From Zea mays (Eukaryota; Streptophyta; Magnoliopsida; Poales; Poaceae): 64,000 nt of DNA. How positions within the stretch are numbered: the first letter of the stretch is position 1; every line of letters begins with the position of its first letter. The stretch spans positions 14,280,501-14,344,500 of the forward strand of contig NC_050098.1 of assembly GCF_902167145.1 (NCBI RefSeq). The letters run 5' to 3'. Of this stretch, positions 1 through 10,814 are shown one piece after another. Under the pieces are notes generated by a model, which was not told the origin of the DNA, searched no databases, and was given only the letters and a program-made list of their open reading frames with translations. A program made the translations under genes and the position numbers.

Positions 1-1573
1 GCGGTCTTTGCTCTTCATCCTCCTTGTCTTGATCATTTGCATCTCCCCCTTGATCATTGCCGTCATCTTGAGGTGGCTCATTTGCTTGATCTTCTATTTC
101 ATCAACTTGAGCTTCATCCTCATTTTGAGTTGGTGGAGATGCTTGCGTGGAGGAGGATGGTTGATCTTGTGCATTTGGAGGCTCTTCAGATTCCTTAGGA
201 CACACATCCCCAATGGACATGTTCCTTAGCGCGATGCACAGAGCCTCTTCAATACCTATTTCATCAAGATCAACTTGCTCTACTTGAGAGCCATTAGTCT
301 CATCAAACACAACGTCACAAGAAACTTCAACTTGTCCAGTGGACTTGTTAAAGACTCTATATGCCCTTGTGTTTGAATCATATCCTAGTAAAAGGCCTTC
401 TACTGTCTTAGGAGCAAATTTAGATTTTCTACCTCTTTTAACAAGAATAAAGCATTTGCTACCAAAGACTCTAAAATATGAAATATTGGGCTTTTTACCG
501 GTTAGGAGTTCATAGGATGTCTTCTTGAGGATTCGGTGTAGATATAACCGGTTGATGGCGTAGCAAGCGGTGTTGACCGCCTCGGCCCAAAACCGATCCG
601 AAGTTTTGTACTCATCAAGCATGGTCCTTGCCATGTCCAATAGAGTTCGATTCTTCCTCTCCACTACACCATTTTGTTGTGGCGCGTAGGGAGAAGAGAA
701 CTCATGCTTGATGCCCTCCTCCTCAAGGAAGCCTTCGATTTGAGAGTTCTTGAACTCCGTCCCGTTGTCGCTTCTAATTTTCTTGATCCTTAAGTCGAAG
801 TCGTTTTGAGCTCGTCTTAAGAATCCCTTTAAGGTTTCTTGGGTTTGAGATTTTTCGTGCAAAAAGAACACCCAAGTGAAGCGAGAATAATCATCCACTA
901 TTACAAGACAATACTTACTCCCGCCGATGCTTATGTAAGCAATCGGGCCGAATAGATCCATGTGGAGTAGCTCAAGCGGCCTGTCGGTCGTCATGATGTT
1001 CTTGTGTGGATGATGGACACCAACTTGCTTTCCTGCTTGGCATGCGCTACAAACCCTGTCTTTCTCAAAATGAACATTTGTTAGTCCTAAAATGTGTTCT
1101 CCCTTTAGAAGCTTGTGAAGATTCTTCATCCCAACATGTGCTAGTCGGCGATGCCAGAGCCAGCCCATGTTAGTCTTAGCAATTAAGCAAATGTCGAGTT
1201 CAGCTCTATCAAAATCTACCAAGTATAGTTGACCCTCTAACACTCCCTTAAATGCTGTTGAATCATCACTTCTTCTAAAGACAGTGACACCTATATCAGT
1301 GAAAAGACAGTTGTAGCCCATTTTGCATAATTGAGATACAGAAAGCAAATTGTAATCTAATGAATCTACAAGAAAAACATTGGAAATAGAATGGTCAGGA
1401 GATATATCTATTTTACCAAGACCTTTGACCAAACCTTGATTTCCATCCCCGAATGTGATAGCTCGTTGGGGATCTTGGTTTTTCTCGTAGGAGGAGAACA
1501 TCCTTTTCTCCCCTGTCATATGGTTTGTGCACCCGCTATCGAGTATCCAACTTGAGCCCCCGGATGCATAAAC
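1..1573 (-). CDS. Copia pol fragment: protease and integrase
   Basis: This is an open frame from 1573 down to the window edge, in the same frame as gag and separated from it only by the TAG at 1574-1576. It starts with VYASGG, then the aspartic protease motif WILDSGCTNHMTGEK. Next comes the GAG-pre-integrase zinc region (WHRRLAHVGM, then CSACQAGK). The integrase core follows with its D, D, E residues in MDLFGPI, RSDNGTEF and NGVVERKNR, and a C-terminal GLLLGYDSNTRAYRVF segment. The frame continues into an acidic linker (EDEEQRP) that normally precedes the reverse transcriptase. Proteolytic processing and integration of the element's cDNA are the expected roles. No stop was seen in the visible part. 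Confidence 0.88.
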
Positions 1574-4276
1574 CTACAAAACAATTTTAGTTCTTGACTT
1601 TAGGTACCCAAACGGTTTTGGGTCCTTTGGCATTAGAAACAAGAACTTTTGGTACCCAACACAAGTCTTGGAGCCCTTGTGTTTGCCCCCAATAAACTTG
1701 GCAACTACTTTGCCGGATTTGTTAGTCAAAACATAAGATGCATCAAAAGTTTTAAAGGAAAGACTATGTTCATTTGATGCACTAGGAGTTCTTTTCTTAG
1801 GCAACTTAGCTCGGGTTGGTTGCCTAGAACTAGATGTCTCACCCTTATACATAAAAGCATGATTTGGGCCAGAGTGAGACTTCCTAGAGTGAATTCTCCT
1901 AATCTTGCTCTCGGGATAACCGGCAGGGTACAAAATGTATCCCTCATTATCCTGAGGCATGGGAGCCTTGCCCTTAACAAAATTAGATAATCTTTTAGGA
2001 GGGGCACTAAGTTTGACATTGTCTCCCCTTTGGAAGCCAATGCCATCCTTGATGCCAGGGCGTCTCCCATTATAAAGCATACTACGAGCAAATTTAAATT
2101 TTTCATTCTCTAAGTTATGCTCGGCAATTTTAGCATCTAATTTTGCTATATGATCATTTTGTTGTTTAATTAAGGACATGTGATCATGAATAGCATTGAT
2201 ATCAACATCTCTACATCTAGTACAAATAGATACATGCTCAACAATAGATGTAGAGGGCTTGCAAGATTTTAATTCTACAACCTTAGCATGCAACATATCA
2301 TTCTTAGTTCTAAGGTCGGAAATAGTAGCATTGCAAATATCAAAGTCTTTAGCCTTAGCAAGCAATTTCTCATTTTCAACTTTAAGGCTAGCAAGAGAAA
2401 TGTTCAATTCATCAATCCTAGCAAGCAAATCAACATTATCATCTCTAGGATTGGAAGTTGAAACAATACAAACATGAGAATCAACCTTAGCACTTAAATT
2501 AGCATTTTCATTTCTAAGGTTGTCTATTGTCTCATGGCAAGTGCTTAGCTCACTAGATAGTTTTTCACATTTCTCAATTTCTAGAGCATAAGCATTTTTA
2601 ACCTTAACATGTTTCTTATTTTCCTTAATTAGGAAGTCCTCTTGGGAATCCAAAAGGTCATCCTTTTCATGAATAGCGCTAATTAATTCATTTAATTTTT
2701 CTTTTTGTTCCATGTTAAGGTTGGCAAAAAGGGTACGCAAATTATCTTTCTCATTACTAGCATTATCATCACTAGAGGACTCATATCTAGCGAAGGATTT
2801 AGATTTAACCTTCTTCTTTTTGCCGTCCTTTGCCATGAGGCACTTGTGGCCGACGTTGGGGAAGAGGAGTCCCTTGGTGACGGCGATGTTGGCGGCGTCC
2901 TCGTCGTCGGAGGAGTCGGTGGAGCTCTCGTCAGAGTCCCATTCGCGGCACACGTGGGCATCGCCGCCCCTCTTCTTGTGGTACCTCTTCTTTTCTCTCC
3001 TCTTGCCCTTCTTGTCGTTATCCCTGTCACTGTCACTTGATAATGGACATTTAGCAATAAAGTGACCTGGCTTACCACACTTGTAGCAAACCTTCTTGGA
3101 ACGGGATTTGTAATCCTTCCCCTTCCGTTGCTTGAGGATTTGGCGAAAGCTTTTGATGATTAAAGCCATCTTCTCGTTGTCGAGCTTTGAAGCATCGATT
3201 GGTTGTCTACTTGGTGTAGACTCCTCCTTCTTCTCCTCCATTGCCTTGAAAGCCACCGGTTGTGCTTCGGACGTGGAGGGATCATCAAGCTCGTTGATCT
3301 TCTTTGAGCCCTTGATCATACATTCAAAGCTCACAAAATTCCCGATAACTTCCTCGGGAGTCATTAGTGTGTATCTAGGATTACCACGAATTAATTGAAC
3401 TTGAGTGGGGTTGAGGAAGATGAGTGATCTAAGAATAACCTTAACCACCTCGTGGTCATCCCATTTCTTGCTCCCGAGGTTGCGCACTTGGTTCACCAAG
3501 GTTTTGAGCCGGTTGTACATATCTTGTGGCTCCTCCCCTTGGCAAAGACGGAAGCGACCGAGCTCCCCCTCGATCGTTTCCCGCTTGGTGATTTTGGTGA
3601 GTTCATCACCCTCGTGCGCGGTTTTGAGTAGATCCCAAATCTCCTTCGCATTCTTCAACCCTTGCACCTTGTTATATTCCTCCCTACTTAGAGAGGCGAG
3701 GAGTATGGTTGTGGCTTGGGAGTTGAAATGCTCGATTTGGGCTACTTCATCCTCATCATAGTTTTCATCCCCTACGGATGGTACCTGTGCACCAAACTCA
3801 ACAACATCCCATATACTTTTGTGGAGTGAGGTTAGATGAAATCGCATTAAATCACTCCACCTAGCATAATCTTCACCATCAAAAGTTGGTGGTTTTCCTA
3901 ATGGGACGGAAAGTAAAGGTGTATGTTTAGAAATGCGAGGGTAGCGTAGGGGAATCTTACTATACTTCTTACGCTCTTGGCGTTTAGAAGTGACGGACGC
4001 CGCGTCGGAGCCGGAGGTGGACGTCGATGAAGAATCAGTCTCGTAGTAGACCACTTTCCTCATCCTCTTTTTCTTGTCCCCACTCTGTTGCGGCTTGTGG
4101 GAGGAAGACTTCTCCTTCTTCTCTTTGTGTGAAGAAGATTTCTTCTCCTTCCCTTTGGAGGAGTCCTTCTTCTTCTCCTTCCTCTTGGTGCGGGACTCTT
4201 CCGATGAGGTGCTCCCGTGGCTTGTAGCGGGCTTTTCGCCGGTCTCCATATCATTCTTGGCGTGATCTCTCGACAT
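1574..4276 (-). CDS. Copia gag polyprotein
   Basis: This gag protein of about 900 residues starts at the ATG at 4276 (MSRDHAKNDMETGEK); a GTG one codon upstream is not a plausible start. The N-terminus is rich in Lys, Ser and Glu. A UBN2-type capsid region follows (PPTFDGEDYARWSDLMRFHL). The zinc knuckle CYKCGKPGHFIAKC is near residue 390 and fits CX2CX4HX4C. The second half is a long heptad-rich coiled coil (KLNELISAIHEKDDLLDSQ). The last 30 or so residues look shifted by one base: the neighbouring frame spells repeated VWVPK words that are usual at the gag end of this family. Expected role: packaging of element RNA in virus-like particles. The N-terminal half closely matches the gag at 62203. 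Confidence 0.88.
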   Translation of the reverse strand: MSRDHAKNDMETGEKPATSHGSTSSEESRTKRKEKKKDSSKGKEKKSSSHKEKKEKSSSHKPQQSGDKKKRMRKVVYYETDSSSTSTSGSDAASVTSKRQERKKYSKIPLRYPRISKHTPLLSVPLGKPPTFDGEDYARWSDLMRFHLTSLHKSIWDVVEFGAQVPSVGDENYDEDEVAQIEHFNSQATTILLASLSREEYNKVQGLKNAKEIWDLLKTAHEGDELTKITKRETIEGELGRFRLCQGEEPQDMYNRLKTLVNQVRNLGSKKWDDHEVVKVILRSLIFLNPTQVQLIRGNPRYTLMTPEEVIGNFVSFECMIKGSKKINELDDPSTSEAQPVAFKAMEEKKEESTPSRQPIDASKLDNEKMALIIKSFRQILKQRKGKDYKSRSKKVCYKCGKPGHFIAKCPLSSDSDRDNDKKGKRREKKRYHKKRGGDAHVCREWDSDESSTDSSDDEDAANIAVTKGLLFPNVGHKCLMAKDGKKKKVKSKSFARYESSSDDNASNEKDNLRTLFANLNMEQKEKLNELISAIHEKDDLLDSQEDFLIKENKKHVKVKNAYALEIEKCEKLSSELSTCHETIDNLRNENANLSAKVDSHVCIVSTSNPRDDNVDLLARIDELNISLASLKVENEKLLAKAKDFDICNATISDLRTKNDMLHAKVVELKSCKPSTSIVEHVSICTRCRDVDINAIHDHMSLIKQQNDHIAKLDAKIAEHNLENEKFKFARSMLYNGRRPGIKDGIGFQRGDNVKLSAPPKRLSNFVKGKAPMPQDNEGYILYPAGYPESKIRRIHSRKSHSGPNHAFMYKGETSSSRQPTRAKLPKKRTPSASNEHSLSFKTFDASYVLTNKSGKVVAKFIGGKHKGSKTCVGYQKFLFLMPKDPKPFGYLKSRTKIVL

Positions 4277-4309
4277 CACTTCGAGCGGTTAGGCTCTAAT
4301 GAAGCACCG

Positions 4310-4324
4310 GACTCTGATACCAAT
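4310..4324 (-). other. Primer-binding site (tRNA-iMet type)
   Basis: Read on the minus strand, the sequence just inside the LTR is ATTGGTATCAGAGTC. TGGTATCAGA is complementary to the 3' end of initiator tRNA-Met, the usual Copia primer. It starts directly after the CA that ends the LTR. Confidence 0.85.
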
Positions 4325-5550
4325 TGATAGTCGCCTAGAGGGGGGGTGAATAGGGCGAAACTGAAATTTACAAATATAAACACAACTACAAGTCGGGTTA
4401 GCGTTAGAAAAAACGAGTCCGCGAGAGAGGGTGCAAAACAAATCGTAAGCAAATGAAGAGTGTGACACGCGGATTTGTTTTACCGAGGTTCGGTTCTTGC
4501 AAACCTACTCCCCGTTGAGGAGGCCACAAAGGCTGGGTCTTTTTCAACCCTTTCCCTCTCTCAAACGGTCCCTCGGACCGAGTGAGCTTCTCTTCTCAAA
4601 TCACTTGGGAATCAAACTTCCCGCAAGGACCACCACACAATTGGTGTCCCTTGCCTCAATTACAAGTGAGTGTTTGATCACAAGAAAGAATGTGAAAGAA
4701 AAGAAGTGATCCAAGCGCAAGAGCTCAAATGAACACTACAAATCACTCTCTCTAGTCACTAAGGCTTTGTGTGGAGTTTGGAGAGGATTTGATCTCTTTT
4801 GGTGTGCTTTGCAATGAATGCTACCTCTTGTATAGTGGTTGGAAGCTGGAAAACTTGGATGCAATGAATGGTGGGGTGGTTGGGGTATTTATAGCCCCAA
4901 CCACCAAACATGACCGTTGGTGGAGGCTGTCTGTCGTATGGTGCACCGGACAGTCCGGTGCACACCGGACATGTTCGGTGCGCCAGCCACGTCACCAATG
5001 CCGTTGGATTCCGACCGTTGGAGCTTCTGTCTTCTGGCCCCGCCTGGATGTCCGGTGCACACCGGACATGTACTGTTCAATGTCCGGTGTGCCAGCGCGC
5101 GCGTGCCTGACTTCTGCGCGCTTCTGGCGCGCATTAAATGCGCCTGCAGGTGACCGTTGGCGCGAAGTAGTCGTTGCTCTGCTGGTTCACCGGACAGTCC
5201 GGTGTACACCGGACATGTCCGGTGAATTATAGCGGAGCAACCGCTGTGTTTTCCCGAGGCTGGCGAGTTTAAGTTGGAGTCCTCTGGTGCACCGGACATT
5301 GTCCGGTGGTGCACCGGACACTGTCCGGTGTACACCGGACAGTCCGGTGCCCCCAGACCAGAGGTGCCTTCGGTTGCCCCTTTGCTCCTTTGTTGAATCC
5401 AATACTTGATTTTTTTAATTGGCTTGTTGTGAACCTTTGACACCTGTATAACTTATGAACTAGAGCAAACTAGTTAGTCCAATTGTTTGTGTTAGGCAAT
5501 TCAACCACCAAAATTAATTAGGGACTAGGTGTAAGCCTAATTCCCTTTCA
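4325..5550 (-). repeat. Copia 5' LTR (1226 bp)
   Basis: Minus-strand LTR starting TGAAAGGGAATTAGG at 5550 and ending GACTATCA at 4325. A TATA motif (TATAAATA on the minus strand, 4886-4893) marks the probable U3/R boundary. U3 contains many copies of a CACCGGAC / GTCCGGTG palindrome. Related LTRs occur at 58715-60023 and 60845-62154, each about 85 bp longer. Confidence 0.9.
4941..5352. repeat. Cluster of CACCGGAC/GTCCGGTG palindromes in Copia U3
   Basis: Short inverted repeats of the form CACCGGAC-n-GTCCGGTG recur through this LTR part at about 4941-4973, 5050-5094, 5189-5225 and 5287-5352. They are separated by unique sequence. The same motif is clustered in the two other Copia LTRs of the window. 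It lies upstream of the TATA motif in element orientation, so it could be a regulatory array; that is inference. Confidence 0.75.
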
Positions 5551-6107
5551 CTAACAAATAAAAAACAATGCTACGACACACAAGATCAACAAGCTAGAGC
5601 CTAAATTAACATCAGTAATTCAAATCCACTTAAGTAATATAGTGTGTGATGTAAGCCAAAAAAAACCCGATGCAACCATTCTAGCTAAAGACTCTTTAGC
5701 CCATAAGTAATTCATGTTTTTGTAGATGCTCGACATGGTTCTTGGTGATCCATAGAATGAGCAACCTGATCTCTGTTCTCCTCGGTTCCCGCGTGTGTGA
5801 AAAAGCAGCGGTGAGGTTCAAAAACTGGTTACACATTGTTTTTTGACTGCTCAGCGCAACCATAACGTTTGATGAAATGTTCAACTCTGCTATTGCACAT
5901 TTGCACGCTGCAGCGCAGTGTTGAAATGTAGTTTACTTTTTGTTTGAGAATTCACATGACATGTCAGTTTGTACATTTTTAAGAGTCCAAATTAGGTTCG
6001 TTTTGCATAATACATGTGGTGTTTAATACCATTGTATTCCAAAAATGATATGAGCTTACCTTGTTGTATCTCCATGTATATCATGAAAATTTCTTTAAAA
6101 TTGGACG

Positions 6108-6355
6108 CTTGATTGATTGAAAGACCTAATGAATTGCTATTAGTCTTTGTTTTCAAAGGGATGGCCTATGACCCTTTAAGAACTCATCTGGAGCGAAGAG
6201 CAGCTGAGCAGGTAATTACTCTGTCTCGATTCTTGATTGATTGAAAGACCTAATGAATTGCTATTTGTCTTTGTTTTCAAAGGGATGGCCTATGACCCTT
6301 TAAGAACTCATCTGGAGCGAAGAGCAGCTGAGTAGGTAATTACTCTGTCTTGATT
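6108..6355 (+). repeat. 124-bp tandem duplication containing an exon-like segment
   Basis: The unit beginning cttgattgattgaaagacc at 6108 is repeated directly from 6232, with only about three substitutions. Each unit contains an exon-like stretch translating to MAYDPLRTHLERRAAE and followed by a GTAATT donor-like site. In the first copy the last codon is CAG; in the second it is TAG. The exon's parent gene was not identified. Confidence 0.8.
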
Positions 6356-6505
6356 CGTTTTGAACGCATAATATAATCTATACATCAGAACCTAGCAGGC
6401 TTAAGGAAAACAGTCGAATTTGCGGTAATTACATAGATAAGTCTATACTTTTGTGAAACCTGCAGCAAAAATAGAATAAAAAATATGTGTGATTTTAATT
6501 TAAAG

Positions 6506-6810
6506 GCACACATGAAAACACATTCTGCAAATAACTAGCATGTGTGCCAGTACCCAGAATGTGGCCGAAGATTTACACAGGAATCAACGTTAAGAGCTCA
6601 TATCAGGTACTACGTGAAAATTTCTGCTTGTGAAAGAATTGTGTAATGAGACAAATATAGGTTGTTGGCCTGCAGAATCCAAGTGCGTCGGCAATGAACC
6701 ACAGTGCAATTGGAGATCGACATCAGTCCCCTAAGTCAGCAAAGGTCTCAGCAACACCTCCAGCTCCCTCAGTTGAGCGCCCTTATGTCTGCTGCTAGAG
6801 ACTCTCCACC
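6506..6810 (+). pseudogene. Fragment of a YY1-like C2H2 zinc-finger gene
   Basis: An exon at 6506-6606, flanked by AG and GT, encodes the end of one C2H2 finger (AHMKTHSANN) and most of the next (HVCQYPECGRRFTQEST, then LRAHI). This is the pattern of plant YY1-type transcription factors. A TAG at 6536-6538 replaces the residue expected before HVC. A second exon from 6676 encodes a proline/serine linker ending ERPYVCC, as before the last YY1 finger, and then hits TAG. The splice phases of the two pieces do not fit each other, so at least one exon is missing. It is a broken captured copy, not a working factor. Confidence 0.6.
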
Positions 6811-7020
6811 AACTGCATATCCTATTCTGCTTTTAATTAACTATGTGCATGCTACAAGCTATTCAGGTCGACATATTTCCTAGGGCAGATGCTCTGATGG
6901 TGTCTTTGTTCCTTTTCTTTTGCTTTCTCCTTTTGTTGTGGCACATGAAAATTATCAGACTAATGTTCTTTATATTAACCAGATCCAAAAACACCATTTT
7001 AATGTTTCAGTATTGCTCAT

Positions 7021-7131
7021 GTAGAAGAATGGTGAACACTAGAAGGTTGTGGAGTCCTAAAGATGAGCAAGCCTGGGTCCATGATAGATTTGATGAGATG
7101 GATATGCATGGTTTTCATGGTGACAATGTAA
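7021..7131 (+). pseudogene. Exon-like fragment, parent gene unknown
   Basis: Plus-strand segment with a TTTCAG acceptor just upstream and a GTAAGT donor just downstream. It translates without stops and contains RRLWSPKDEQAWVHDRFDEM and MHGFHGDN. I do not recognise the family. A short exon-like piece (VDIFPRADALM) lies upstream near 6867. Same orientation as the other fragments in this tract. Confidence 0.35.
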
Positions 7132-7401
7132 GTTTTATGTTTTCTTATTTTGTATGAATAAAAGTACACTGGACATATTTTTGAATCACTTGATAATTAG
7201 GGTAATTGTATCTCAACTGAAATCTATGCATCGATTTTCATGAAAACAATATACTACAATATTTGTTTCAGTATTCTATCAGACTAATGTTCACAAATAT
7301 TGTGGTATTCCTCTACATTCTTCTGGTTCACCATTCCCTGCTACTATCCATTGAAAAGCATTGTCACACTGTTTCGAATATGAACATGCCATCCCTACGC
7401 T

Positions 7402-7620
7402 TAGACTGAAGAAACTGTAGTGCACCTTTTCATTAACTGCCCCTTCGCACAAGCTTATTGGGAGCCCATCCTTTTGAGGAATAATGTTAATATGTATCCA
7501 CTGTCTAACTTAGAGAGCCTAAGAGCCCATATCAATTCTTCAAATTGGTATAGCAGATGCATCTCCATGAGAACCATTATTCAAATTCGGCTGGCTAATT
7601 TCCTCAACAGTTGCAGATGA
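7402..7620 (+). pseudogene. LINE remnant with zf-RVT-like motif
   Basis: The translation contains EETVVHLFINCPFAQAYW. The H-x-F-x-x-C-P-F-A-x-x-x-W signature is typical of the zinc-binding region after the reverse transcriptase of plant non-LTR retrotransposons. Only this short piece is present and no reverse transcriptase core is visible nearby, so it is a fragment. Confidence 0.55.
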
Positions 7621-9929
7621 GCTATCAGTTGGAGGTACATCAACAAATGCACACAACCTGGACAGATGCACATTCAAATAACTTGCAAACATAGCTGTTC
7701 AATCTTTGTTGTCCCCTTGAGGTCTTCGGCAGTCAGTAATTCAGCTTTTTCATGATTTAGGTTGGATATAATAAGAGGTTGGCTCTTCCAAGGAGCTTGC
7801 TCAGTCAAAATGTTCTGAATCAGCTATTCATAAAAAAATCATAGCTTGCTTTCTATTGGTTGTGTTAGCTTCAAATAATTAGTTGTGCCTGCATACACTC
7901 ATGGAATCTTTTTACATGACACAATTTAAGCTTTCTATATTCAAGAGATTAGTTTTCTAGGGAGATATCTCTTTATGGTTTCAGTTTTTTGTGGTTTTAC
8001 ACATCCCTTAACCAGAATGATTTAGAAATTTGGTTGTAGTTTCTAGAGAAAACTATCTCCATAGCCAGCTTTCCTTTTTGAGTCATGGTTTATCATTAAA
8101 ATTTAAATTCACACAATGGAAACCTAGAGACTAACATCAACACTAAGGGACCAACGGAAAGAAAAAATGAGCAAAAGATAGAAGACAATTATATACCTTA
8201 TTTTTAGATTGATATCTACAGCTACATAGACGCTAGATAAAAATGACGACAACTTTATTGCTATTGTTAAGTAGTTAACCTGGATCAACACGCCTTGAAT
8301 ATAAGCATGGTGAAGCGCGGCTATCTTGTCAAACAGTTATAGCATGCTACCGAGGAAGGTCGCAGGTCCATATGTTGTCATTTGTCAACATTTTTTATTT
8401 GATTTGGTGCCTCCATGGTCTATGTATGGATGTCATATTTCTCATGACATGATCATTGCTAGCTTAGCCATATTGTTCATTTGACCATATTACTCAGCAG
8501 TTAAGTCTGTACTATTTTAGTTATTATTTGTTACTGACACATGTTATTTTGTAACGAATCTCTTAGTTACTCTTTTGTGTGTATAAGCTTCCTTTCTTTT
8601 CTTTTACTAGGTTTCAAAATTCATGGCATGCTAATGTTTGTTTTTAGTGTCACATACTTGATAAGTTGTTTGTGTTGCATACCTGAATGACTTATGCTCG
8701 GTAATGTTTGTTGTTCATAAGTTGATGTTTGAGTTACTAGACAATGTTGCTCGTGAGGTATTTAATATCCCCCCTATATCCATTGACGGTATACTATTAA
8801 ACAAATGACTGTTTGGAACAGTATCTAATTCTTATCACCTTCCCATAATTTTAAGGAATAACACATGAAACAGATCGGTCAGAAACTTCAAGCCTTGAAC
8901 GTGGTCTTCAGCTTCCTGGTCGGCGAGTGGGAACTTGATCTCACTGTTGTGTAACTGCTTGTTGTTGTCCCTCTTGCACAGCTTGGGTATGCTTGCAACT
9001 CACAGTACATTTGTTGCATTTAAATATTTTTCTTAAGAGCTTCGTGCATTTGATTTACTTCAACATTCATGTCATGGTAGTTTCCGAACTGGTTGTGGTG
9101 AATAATTTTACCACTGTTTTAGACACACAGCGAACCAAGATAAAATGTGTGCAAAACTATACATGTACACAATAGACAAACGATGTGTGTGAAAATATGT
9201 TTAGTTTGTTAATACCACTCATAATCCAATAACCAAACTGATTAGTAAAATTGTGACTGAAATAGGATATAAATGTACTTCAACATGTGGTACGATAAAA
9301 CTCTTTAACAGGGGTACTATTTGGTACTGTTTTCTGGTTATTGGAAAAGAGGTGGTCTGCAAACAGACAAAACGTTTGTCTTATACAACAGTAGTCCCAT
9401 ACCATTCCTAAAATTGAGTTAGTTTGTTCAGTTTACTAAACCCTAAATAAAAATAGAATAGTTCCCTTACGCAGACAGAACATACCACCTCTTTTCCAAT
9501 AACCATAAAACATGAATGTTGTAAACTGAACAAACTGACCATGTGGTAGATTGTATGCCTTTTCTGTTTTCAGTTCATTCCTGAACAAATGTACTCAATT
9601 TTAGGAAATTCATGTAAAGTTATGACTGAAAAACAAGCACTTCATACAGTTCTGCTTTATGCGTAAAGGAACAAACTATTATGCTTTCAATTACAAAAGG
9701 GTTCTGTTTTTAATTCGGTCAGTCATGCTTTCAATTAGTGTTTAGAAACATATACTCCGTTCATTCAAGTGTAGGGTGTTCATCTGCTTTTAGTTCTTCA
9801 AAACAAAGCGGAATCAAGGTAACTAAAAGGGTCTGTTAATCTAACTGAAATTGTGCTACGTGGTATGACTATTTCTGTTTTAAGTTCCTATCTTTTATTA
9901 GAGTTCATTTCTGAAAATTTTGGTAATTT

Positions 9930-10446
9930 TGGTAATGGGGACATGGGTTACCCTACTTTAACACCCATGGGGAAGAGAAGCAAGGGAAGAACAGGTCTGT
10001 TAAGTAGGGGAAGCATTCCATCGGAAAAATCATTAACAAGGCAGCAAGGATTAGTGGTTTCAAACAAACAACTGCAGAGCCTAAAATTGACAGGGAGGCA
10101 GTAATTCATACTGAACCAGATGCACCTGTACTGGAGCACCAGGAACCAAAGGAAGTTGCTTCCTTCGGTAGTTTGCCAACTATGTTAGAACCATCTGTTC
10201 TTTTGTTAGAACTGATGCAAAGGATTCTTTATGCCTCTCTCCCAGTTCTTGCCCAGGGAAGGAACTGGGTCTTGCTATACATGTTTAGGGTTTAGGGTCT
10301 CTATTCTGATATGTTTTAACTTTTGACCATACGGGTCTACTGTTATCTAATGTTTATGTTCATAGTTGTGCAGTACATGGAGACATGGCATATCTTTATC
10401 TACTTTATATAGAAGGAGCATGCTTTGCCCTGGTTTCTCACTCTTG
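9930..10446 (+). pseudogene. Fragment of a TLDc (OXR1-like) domain gene
   Basis: The segment to about 10282 carries GKRSKGRTGLLSRG and, after a change of frame near 10010-10030, GKIINKAARISGFKQ, then TMLEPSVLLLELMQRILYAS and LPVLAQGRNWVLLY. The exon at 10374-10446 (AG acceptor, GTAATG donor) reads TWRHGISLSTLYRR, then SMLCPGFSLL. This series is the start of the TLDc domain of plant OXR1/NCOA7-like proteins as I know the family. The frame change suggests a one-base indel, and the rest of the domain does not follow, so the copy is truncated. Confidence 0.6.
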
Positions 10447-10587
10447 GTAATGTTACTGTTTCCTAAGTGTCTCAAATGTTCTTTCACCTCCACAGTTACT
10501 GAATGTTTCATATTTTAGGCGATAGATCTTATTTTAACTCCATAAGTTGATATATTGTTGATGATGTCATAATTGTTTTGTCTCTAG

Positions 10588-10649
10588 AACTTGCATATAA
10601 GCCCATTGATGTAAGGAGAGCGCAACTTGCATATAAACTCTTTGATGAG
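10588..10649 (+). pseudogene. Exon-like fragment, parent unknown
   Basis: Short plus-strand segment after a CTCTAG acceptor, encoding ELAYKPIDVRRAQLAYKLFD and ending at a GTAACT donor. The reading frame would join in phase to the exon-like piece at 18296 (VLDDVLIYKCVRGW) across the Zeon insertion. This suggests both came from one captured gene. I do not recognise the protein. Confidence 0.35.
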
Positions 10650-10814
10650 GTAACTCTTTTCTTATGCAACTCTGTTGAACCAATGTGCTTGACTGCATGG
10701 CTGTGTGTAATACAGCAAATACCAGTAGAGTAGTGTCATGTATGCATCTGTGGATATATTATGCATTTTTTGTAGAAAAACTATAATTTTAATCGAGTGA
10801 GAACATAGTACCAT

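Larger units (their letters stand above)
1..5550 (-). mobile_element. Ty1/Copia LTR retrotransposon, Opie/Ji-like, 5' portion
   Basis: The element reads right to left: 5' LTR (4325-5550), tRNA-iMet primer-binding site, gag, then pol running off the left edge of the window. Gag with a CCHC knuckle, followed by a DSGCT protease motif and then the integrase, is the Copia gene order. LTR ends are TG...CA. The reverse transcriptase, RNase H and 3' LTR lie outside the window, so the second target-site copy cannot be checked; the five bases after the LTR are ctaac. The Opie/Ji assignment rests on the LTR text and gag sequence as I remember them. Confidence 0.9.
5551..10814. other. Low-copy tract with gene fragments, no intact gene
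   Basis: AT-rich, non-LTR sequence between the Copia LTR and the Zeon-like element. It carries exon-sized plus-strand fragments with GT/AG borders (listed separately) but no complete gene. I see nothing recognisable in 5551-6107, 7621-9850 and 10650-10814 beyond AT-rich intron-like DNA. The tract continues at 18165-18619 and 41250 onward once the two Gypsy elements are removed. Confidence 0.6.

Noticed and set aside
4759..5443. Open frames in the Copia LTR with repeated HRTCPVCTG words (similar ones at 59213-59877 and 61057-61630)
   Set aside because: Generated by the CACCGGAC palindromes; non-coding LTR.
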